64,000 nucleotides of DNA from Telopea speciosissima (lineage: Eukaryota; Streptophyta; Magnoliopsida; Proteales; Proteaceae). The notes below the pieces were generated by a model. It worked only from the letters and a program-made list of their open reading frames with translations. It ran no database searches and was not told where the DNA came from. The translations under genes were made by a program, and so were the position numbers. The DNA lies in assembly GCF_018873765.1 (NCBI RefSeq), contig NC_057925.1, positions 62,566,470-62,630,469 of the forward strand, read 5' to 3'. Numbering within the stretch: position 1 is the first letter of the stretch; every line of letters starts with the position of its first letter. Positions 56,601 through 64,000 of this stretch are shown one piece after another.

Positions 56601-59600
56601 CAAAGAATCCGTAAACTGGAAAAAAAAACCCCGAAATGAAAGGGTTTTCCTAAAAAAAAAAATCAAATTATTATGTATAATATCCTTTCATTACAACAAC
56701 AACTCAGCCTTATCCCACTTAATGGGGTCGGCTACATGGATCCAACAAAACAAAGTAGGGAAAACTAAGGTCAAACAAGAAAAAGGGGGATGGAGAGATG
56801 GAAAAAGTGGGATGGGGGATGAGAAATTATTTAGTTCCTTTAAATCTTTAATAATAAATTAAAGTATGTTTAAAAATCACCCTTTTTGTCTGAGACTAAC
56901 GTCAGTGTTACAGATCTTGAAATTATGGGTACAAGCACAGGAGATTCTTTGGCTCCATCAGAATAAAAGAATTTCTTACATGAAGACTCAGGGGCCTCAG
57001 GGAAGAAAAAATAGCTCACGGAACCAATTTTCTAAGTTAGCAAATGAGATATTAGAACTATATATTATATAAAACTTTAAGATATCTTTTATCAACATGC
57101 TCACAGAATATGAAGAATAGTATATTGGTTAGATAAGACATGAATAGGCATATACTCATACATTGGAAGTGGCTCTTGAAAGCAGTTCTTATGCTTTCTT
57201 AAAATAATAAAGAAAACATTATTGCAAATTCTGAATGATAAGGTAATCCAGCAGGTGTGCAACAGAGAAGGATGTGCTATCTAGATGGTTTGGGTAAGGT
57301 ATTTTGGAGGTCCCATGCACACCTAACTTCACCTCCTAATTTAATATGGGTTAAGAGTTCCTGTTCCTACTACTACATACCGTTCTTTTTATAGTCTACT
57401 AGTCTCAGGACTGTATCCACTGATCAGCAAATCTTCAGAGATTTGCCAGCTAAAAGTTTGGCTTTGGTGTCTGGGTACTGCTGAATCTTTATCTCACCTT
57501 CTAATGCATGGGTGGTGGCAGAGATGAGCGATGACATGGGTAATGGCATGATCTTTTTTTGAGTTAGTTTCGTGTTTAAAGGTGAGGCGTGGAAAGCAAA
57601 GATTTTTGAGAGAGAGGGGGGGGGAAACTTTGGTCCTTTATGCCAGATGTGGTGAAGGAATCCAAGGGCCTCTGAAATCATGCTGAGCCTATGTACAGGG
57701 TGGCTCTTTAAGGCTAAGGAAAAGATGTTGTTCGGGCATCCACCTGTAAAGAATTCTACAAACAATAGAGGAGACTGGAAACTGCTTTCATCTGTAGGTT
57801 ACAGTTGGGTTATACTGTTGTATGACCTCACTCCTTAAGGATTCAATAGAGTATAGGGGTCTCCCTTTAATAAACTTTCCTGCCTTGTCCAAGAGAAAAG
57901 AAAAGAAAAGTCCTCATAAGATGTTGGTATTTGGAAATAATGAATATATTGTCTTACTCAAGAAGACATGATCAGCAGAAAATACACATTATATAAGAGA
58001 AGTTATAACTAATAAGAGCAGTACCCAAGCATCTAAAGTTATACAAGCTTTTGCCAGTATGAAGTTTCTCAATTATCTTGAAATTACACTTAAATTACCT
58101 TAATAAATACAATTTTCAGCCATAAACTTGAGCGATAACCACCACAAATGTATTGATGTAAACAAGTAAGTCTTTAATAGATTGGTAGAGCATAAATGAG
58201 GGGGGAGGGGGGAATAAGTTGTTCTTACCTCACTATATTCAGGCATTAAGTACTGTAAGCAGCGCTGTGCAACATGATTACCATTCATATCTTTTATCAA
58301 AGGCACAATACCAGACTTCAGAGAGGAAACAATCATTGAAAACTGCTCAGGAGTTGTAAGGGTCTCAATAACCTTCTGTACAGCTCGAGTCCTGTGTCAT
58401 AGAACGGAACTAGGAATGAGAAGAGAAACTTATTGCAAACTAAATACAATAAGAAATAAAACTTCAAATGACAATTAAAAGCATAAAAAGATGAAGAAAA
58501 ATACATACCCATGCATGTCACATGAAATTCTAACAAGGTCACCAGGTTTTCTTGTAATTGCATGAATGATCTGCATTCTCTGGTCATCATCACACACTTC
58601 GAGTAGCTTCTGGACTAGGTAGTTTCCAAAAGGATCTGTCATGAGTTCAACAATGTGGCCAATTATCTCAACAAAAATTTTCTCAACATCTTCTGCAGTA
58701 CCCTCAGCAAATTTCTTTTGCAAGAAGCGGCAACCATGTTGATCCTTTGCCATAAGGAATATTCGACCTGTAACGTCGTCATCCATGGAATTATATCTTT
58801 GAGATGGTGACATCAGATTATTATTACTGATGTCTGCGGTATCAGGGGATGAACCTTGTGAGTTCTGGCCATCAAGAAGGAAGGATCCCGCATTTAGAAT
58901 GGATGGGTGGTGGTGGTGGAAATGACCATTTGAGAGGGTCCTCCCATTGGCATTACCATAGTTCAAAGATTTATGTCCTCCATCAGATCCTGGCTTGATA
59001 GCTCTTATTGAATTCAAGCCATGTGATCTTGTTAGAATCTTCTCAGGAAAACTATGTTTCCCCACTTTGTCCATAACTGGGACTGCTTCAATATCTTTGG
59101 CAGCAAGAGCAGGAGAATTACGTCCCAAACCGCTTGCAGATGTCTGTTTCTGGCCATGTGCAAATGGACAGCTATCACCCCTCCCACAAAACCCCTGAGT
59201 GCACTGATGGCATACACCATTGCTAATAGGAGTTAGATCTGATGAATTAAATCCCCTACTAGTTGCAGCATTGTTCCAAAAGGCATCTCGATTGGATTGT
59301 TCAAGTGGGTGGGAGATGGGCATTTCAAAATAAGGCTGCCTCAGGTTCCTAGTCATAGGCCCAAGTATTGAATTCACATTTGCTTGCATTGAAAGTTGAG
59401 CCTCTGATCCCTGATTCCGAAGCTGCTGCAAATAGAGGTTTTGTTGATGCATCCTACAATACCTCTCTTCTTCCATATGCCGCCAACTGAGAGGGGAGCG
59501 GCCCGTTTCCTGTGGCTGCAGGTAAGGAACAGGCGATTGTGTATCCATGAAATACTGCTGCTGATACGGCATCACTGGGAATTCGACTCCAGGAGCAGGA

Positions 59601-60463
59601 CTAGATAGAACCTGAAAGGCGTGCATTCCTTGAGATAATGGCATAGATGCAGAGTACATTGGAAGCCTCAGTAATTGCTCCCCAAGGTCATCTGATAAAT
59701 TCTCAAGTGGCTGGTAAGAACCAGGTTTCTGTTTCTCTAGTTCCTGAACATTAAGTTTTAGAAACTTCATGCTTCCCTGGCCATTCATCTCTGCACTTAA
59801 CTTATTGACCCCATTTGAAGTGGTAGTCACCATATTCATGCCATTTAGTGCATTGGGCGATGAGAGATGAGAAACTGCTACTACTCCTAAATCCAAACTT
59901 GAAAAAGGTTTCTGTAGGCAGTTTGGATACTGCCCCTCAAGTACAAAGGTGCAATTTTGTAGTGTTTTATAGTTAACATTCTGAAGACTTGGTGATTCCA
60001 ATGGCACTCCATCTTTAAAGCTCAATTCTGCAAATGAAGATGTCAAGGATTGGTCATGTGGAAGATTCGGGTACAACCGATCAATATTCTTGACAGGTGA
60101 CTGACGGTCGCCCTTCTCTGCAGTTAATTTTCCTCCATCCATAATTCCATTGGCCTGAAGACATTCATCAGCTGAACCTTGAGAGGAATTCACACATGTG
60201 GCATTGGGTCTTTCAAAAGACAATCCAGCACAGAAAGCAGCATTACTGCCTTGGTTATCTGCCAGGGAAGCATTGCAGAAGTTAGTAAAAGTTGTAGGAG
60301 GAGGAGATTTCATGTCTCCCTCTTCCAAAGGGTTTATTTCGAAGTTCGCAGAAGAATTGGGATGCCCGGATTCCTCAGAATATGGATTTACAGAAGTCGC
60401 ATTTGGGATCTCATGCAGAAGCATCTCCATTTCGTAAATGTCCTGCTCAGTCTCTCCTCCCAT
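50385..60463 (-). CDS. Pumilio/PUF RNA-binding protein with a CCCH zinc finger
   Basis: Five coding exons: 60463-58509, 58391-58229, 51280-51117, 50884-50626, 50492-50385; phases close, 882 residues. Residues 1-550 are low-complexity (Ser, Asn, Gln). A C-x7-C-x5-C-x3-H finger lies at C418, C426, C432, H436 (CHQCTQGFCGRGDSCPFAH). From about 560 come eight PUF repeats whose RNA-facing helices read GCRFLQ, NYLVQK, TRAVQK, NHVAQR, GCCVLQ, NYVVQ, SNVVEK, NYVIQ. PUF proteins bind 3' UTRs and repress or destabilise mRNAs in the cytoplasm; these helices fit the usual UGUAnAUA-type target. The protein resembles the APUM7-12 group of Arabidopsis, but a single orthologue cannot be chosen. The second intron (51281-58228) is about 6.9 kb. 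A leader intron runs 60467-61510. The start is the ATG just inside the exon. Confidence 0.92.
50548..50601. repeat. (TA)n microsatellite in PUF intron
   Basis: About 27 TA units lie 25 bp beyond the donor of PUF exon 4, inside the short intron 50493-50625. Confidence 0.9.
53440..54530 (+). mobile_element. RTE-type LINE, 5'-truncated, 3' half of the ORF
   Basis: It encodes the reverse-transcriptase end in pieces. NEFPNTIELHQGSALSPYLF and WCMLFADDIVLVDETKA carry the catalytic FADD, FKISRKKTEYDV follows, and a later frame gives RWYGHVQRRPKDTPIRRIDM and ARGRPKMTIGEVVKKDM to a stop at 54440. The reading frame is broken at least near 53510 and near 53780, and a middle segment (53790-54190) keeps FRYLGSI-type and CGKTRKDK phrases in other frames. 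The untranslated end with CCCATTAAGTTGGGATAAGG then a GTTGTTG tail is the RTE 3' end. Not functional. Confidence 0.85.
55605..55832 (+). mobile_element. Au-type SINE flanked by a 20-bp target duplication
   Basis: Direct repeats at 55605-55624 and 55813-55832 are identical over 20 bp (starting TCATGTGGAA). The SINE body spans about 55660-55812, with GGTAAGTTGCTCC, GTTTGAGTCGGGAAACAGCC, CGAAGCAGGGGTAAGG, CCCTCCCTAGACCC and AGGAGCCTCGTGCAC. A 35-bp stretch between the left repeat and the SINE body is not part of the Au sequence that I know. The length of the duplication fits LINE-mediated retroposition. Confidence 0.85.
56693..56760 (-). mobile_element. RTE LINE 3'-end fragment, antisense
   Basis: ACAACAACAACTCAGCCTT, then ATCCCACTTAATGGGGTCGG and CTACATGGATCCAACAAAAC, is the inverse of the RTE end at 54465-54530. 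Only the extreme 3' end remains. Confidence 0.65.
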
Positions 60464-60466
60464 ATT

Positions 60467-61800
60467 CTGAATGGAAGAAAGATAGATACCAAATTACGGT
60501 GCGGAAAGAGCCTGTACTCGGCAATACAAAACCAAGGAAGAGCCCTGCAACGCAGCAAGATCCTACCCTGGCTAAAAATCTGACTCAAGGTGTGGCATTG
60601 AAGTAAATTACTGTAAAAAGAAGCAAAATCCACAAACTTCACAGAAACCCAAATAACGGAAATGTCATCTAATTTAAAGAAACCCAATAACGGACATGTC
60701 GTCTAATTCACATCCAAAAACATAAAAACCCTCACTAATACGGGAACTGACACACACACATTGCAAAACAGATGAACAACTTAGCAACGTTTCTTTTTCT
60801 ATCAGAAATAAACAAGTAACACAAATGCACGAATACCCCGTTAATTCAAGTCCATTGTCCAACTAAACCAGATTATAAAATTCATGACTTGGAAAAGAAT
60901 AAAGCCTGTATATTATTATAGTTACTGAAAACCCAGTGAAACCAAAGTGTGGAAACTAATCTCCCAACCCACAGAAAAGCCCATTATAACCGAGAGGTAC
61001 AATCATGTAGGCACCACCACTCAACACCAACAGATTCCACACAAGAAAAACGATCAATGCAGAGAAATCAGTCCCCCAAAAAATAAAAAGCAAAGCCCTC
61101 ATAACCACGATCATCATCATCGTCAAACAGATTTACCAAGACGTCATTCCTCGAATTCTTTGACGTCCGGAAACCCGTATGACAGAAAGAGAGTGAGGGA
61201 GGGGGGGGGGGGAAGAAACCTGAATTTTCCCCAACAATTCAGAAAGCCCAATAAAATTTAATCAATCCAGGTAAAGTACCAAAAACCCCTAAAACCCTGA
61301 TCATCAAAAACCAACCCAAAAATAGAAAAAAAAAATCACAAAACCCACAGAAAGCAAGCATTCAATTAATAAGAACTAAAACCCATCACTGTCAATGAAA
61401 GGAACGAAAACAGAGTCCATTGATAGATAAAGAGGAAAACTTGAGATACAGATAGATAGAAAGACGAAGAAAAGAACGAAAAAGGGAAGCATACGTCAAT
61501 GGAGACGTACCGGGAACGGAAGCGCCGGCATTAGTGAGAAGAGGTAAGGTAACTCATTTTGGTTAACAAAGGAAAGGGAAGAAGAAAAAAAAAAGGGCTT
61601 GACTGGTGATTTTGCAGTGAAAGAGAGATAGTGCGTGGGGTGTTTTGGTAAATTGAGAGAAATGCAAAGGGGATGAAGATGGTGTTGGCAACTTGGTAAG
61701 GTCAGGCAGAGAAGCGGCGTTGAGGAGAAGAAGAGGTTTTCATTTCAAAAGGAAAGAGAGAGGAGAGAGAGAGAGAGAGGTACACCAACTTACATAGGAA
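60467..61800 (-). other. PUF leader intron and non-coding first exon
   Basis: The coding exon begins at 60466 after the acceptor TTCTTCCATTCAG. A donor (CCCG|GTACGT) at 61505-61511 ends a likely non-coding first exon, about 61511-61780, giving a leader intron of about 1 kb. The first exon is rich in CT on the minus strand (GA on +, 61748-61778). The transcription start is inferred. Confidence 0.5.
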
Positions 61801-62738
61801 GCCAATGCCAATTGCCAAATCACATATATTCATGAGTACATTACATGCATGAGATGGTTTCCTTCTTTAATTTACTTATTTGGAATCGGAATCGGAATCG
61901 TATCGGATGTGGTGGTTGTAGCTGCCGATACAATATATCATTACAAATCGATATCGTTGGACCGATACGACCTCCAATATCAATATACCAATTACCTACT
62001 ACCTTGATGGTAAGGTTGTGGATGTAAGCCTCCAATACTCATATCCCGTTATCTGAGAGTTAAGTTCTTACCCAAAAAACATAAATAAAAAACATCTGAG
62101 AGTTAAGCAAGTGAAAGGACCAAAATATCCTCTACTCTACTATACTCTATACGTAGGTTTGGAAGTTCGGATTTGTGATACGAATTGAACCAGCCACATG
62201 ATTAGATTCTTATTTCACTCCCGTTTTAACAAAGTTTGTATGTATAAATACCAGTGTTAATATTGGTATCCGTGTTCGTATCAATCTTGGCCGATATATC
62301 GATATGTCTGGGTTGTATTGGCTCGATATTTCCCACTTTTAAGTGGTGTTTATATGTTGTGATTCGACCGATATCCCCGTATGATATTATTGATACTTAG
62401 AACTATGGTTTTAACTAAACCATGAGGAGTGCATGAGAAGATATTTGATTGAATTAAGTTATTTTAATTTGAGGTGTGATTAATCTAAATCATGTACTTT
62501 CTATCCAATGATCCAAATGACCACATTTACTTTTCACATGGTACAAAGAGGCGCATTAGAATCACTAGACCAAGTAATGTTAACGCTACTTATACATGTA
62601 AAATGTTAGTGTATGTGTAGATCAAGAATTTGTTTTAAGTCTACCAATCTAAGAATATATTGATTGTTTTTCAATGTATCCAAATCTATAATAGGGATCA
62701 AGGTATCAATATCGTCAAAGGTTGATACTAATATAATC

Positions 62739-62947
62739 AAGGTTTAAAGTATCGGAAAGGTGATCTTAAGAGACGTATCGTATCATATTGTATCATATCG
62801 GAGTGTATTAACCATATCGGGTCACTTATCAACCTTATACAATTGATACTTTTAAGTATCGTATTGGTATCGTATCGTATTGATACCCTACAAATAAAAT
62901 ATGTATCGATTAGTATTGATGGATATGTTAAGATACTTAAAACCTTG
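62739..62947. mobile_element. Palindromic repeat element, 209 bp
   Basis: The ends are CAAGGTTTAAAGTATC and the inverse GATACTTAAAACCTTG, with one mismatch over 16 bp. The interior consists of GTATCGTATC-type phrases in both directions. Similar but worn ends occur at 62250-62410 and at 41835-42005. The superfamily is unknown. Confidence 0.5.
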
Positions 62948-63951
62948 AAAATAATATCAATCTTGTTCTATGGTATCAGCCGAAACATGATGTATTTTTT
63001 TTAATTTGGTCTGATTGTGGATCAATAAAGCCTGATACCAAACATATGGATGTATCGGTATCACTATCGTTGCAGCCTCAAGATAGTTCTCTATTTTTTT
63101 TTGTTTTGAGTATGGGGGAGTGTATTACCCATGTCTAGACACAGTGTGAGTGAAATGACGGATCTATGACAGATGGAAATCTTGGCCCAAGATGCTTCTG
63201 CGTGCATTCTCATTGGCTCCCGCATATGCAGAGTCACGCTTCCTTTTGTTTAGGTTTTTTGAGTGGGGGTAAGGGTAAGGATCAAAGAAAGAGGCCTATT
63301 CAACGGAGCCCTTTCTTTCTAAGGGAGGACTGTGGGCCCAAAACTCAGTCCATGATTGCTTGGGCTTGTGTCTCAGGCTTGAAATTTATCATTATAGTCA
63401 ACCCACTAATTAAAAAGCTCCTATATATATATATATAAGGAAGAGCAGTCCAGTAAACCAACCTCCTTAACAACTCCTTTCCCCATTTGATTATTGATAT
63501 GAAGGAAACAGTGATCGAAATCAACCAATAGAATAACCAGTCAGCAAAACGGTTCGGACCCATTTGAAAAAACCACTTAGACCAACCACACCTAGCCGGC
63601 CACTCTGGTTAATTGGGCCATTGGTTCACGTAGTTGACAGGTGCGAGCCGGGTGGTCTCAAAACATTTGGTTATAATAAGTGACACTGAGCCTTGTGTTA
63701 TCTATACAAACCAGAAACTACTGACACCATATAAATCTTAACCCCATCGGTGGTTACTGTTGGAGTTTTGGGCAATATTAGACTTAAAATTACTAGACTA
63801 ATCGATGTATAAGTTTTATCTCATTCAAAGTTTGGTGGTACTTGTACAAAGACATAATCTGGTCTTGAGATAATAGTGCATCGGGGGAGTCTATATAATT
63901 TTTTTTTTTAATGCTGTTGGGCTTTGTTGAAGAGTATAATAATTACTTTTA

Positions 63952-64000
63952 GGGGTGATGTTCTCTGTTCCGCAGCGTAGCCTGCGCCCAGATACATGGG
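63952..64000. mobile_element. Left end of a MITE related to the GGGAA family (cut by window end)
   Basis: GGGGTGATGTTCTCTGTTCC followed by GCAGCGTAGCCTGCGCCC and ACATGGG is similar in layout to the end at 20236-20271 read inversely (GAACTCTGTCCGGGAGTGTG, GCCTACGCC). Only 49 bases are visible, so the match is suggestive only. Confidence 0.35.

Larger units (their letters stand above)
51281..58228 (-). other. Long second intron of the PUF gene
   Basis: GT-AG intron of 6.95 kb that falls between PUF repeats 4 and 5. It hosts a sense-oriented (+) RTE LINE at 53440-54530, an Au SINE with a 20-bp duplication at 55605-55832 and an RTE 3' fragment at 56693-56760. No nested gene was recognised in the rest. 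Confidence 0.8.
61801..64000. other. Repeat-rich intergenic end of the window
   Basis: No gene seen. It is marked by phrases built from GATACGATAC/GTATCGGTATC (61880-62000, 62250-62410, 62740-62950, 63050-63080), the wreckage of a palindromic plant repeat. A short TA run lies at 63423-63437 and a partial MITE at the end. Confidence 0.5.

Overview
The window is nuclear DNA from a flowering plant. The evidence is spliced genes with GT-AG introns, a 411-residue plant NAD-dependent glutamate dehydrogenase, a plant MUT9-like/EL1-like kinase, a cytosolic-type plant APS kinase, tRNA-derived plant SINEs of the Au type, RTE-type LINEs and many small inverted-repeat (MITE) elements. The species cannot be named from sequence alone; a eudicot or another early-diverging angiosperm fits.

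Layout. 1-3080: end of a GAR1 (H/ACA snoRNP) gene on +, whose last intron carries a broken antisense RTE LINE. 4119-9180: glutamate dehydrogenase on -, nine coding exons, convergent with GAR1. 13891-14298: a two-exon gene for a 93-residue membrane-anchored plant protein on +. 15919-19466: plastid-type J-domain protein with hydrophobic C-terminal segments on -. 23541-27509: APS kinase on +, six coding exons, one intron with a GC donor. 31861-39555: MUT9-like kinase on -, 16 coding exons, 712 residues. 40.8-50.3 kb: gene-free, with worn transposons and probable LTR fossils. 50385-61.8 kb: PUF (Pumilio) RNA-binding protein with a CCCH finger on -, with an almost 7-kb intron that has collected LINE and SINE insertions. 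61.8-64 kb: repeats only.

The genes do not form one pathway. They cover snoRNP assembly, nitrogen/carbon balance, sulfur activation, chromatin/light signalling and post-transcriptional control. GAR1, GDH, APS kinase and the MUT9-like kinase are, as I recall, also neighbours on Arabidopsis chromosome 3 (At3g03900-At3g03940), and GDH1, GAR1 and MLK1 on chromosome 5. So this looks like an old conserved gene neighbourhood.

The gene models were built by joining exons at splice sites and checking that every phase closes and that protein lengths match family expectations. I did not find a clearly undescribed system. The least ordinary content is two small Mutator-type MITE families and one hAT-type family, with target-site duplications readable by eye, and some informative insertions inside introns.
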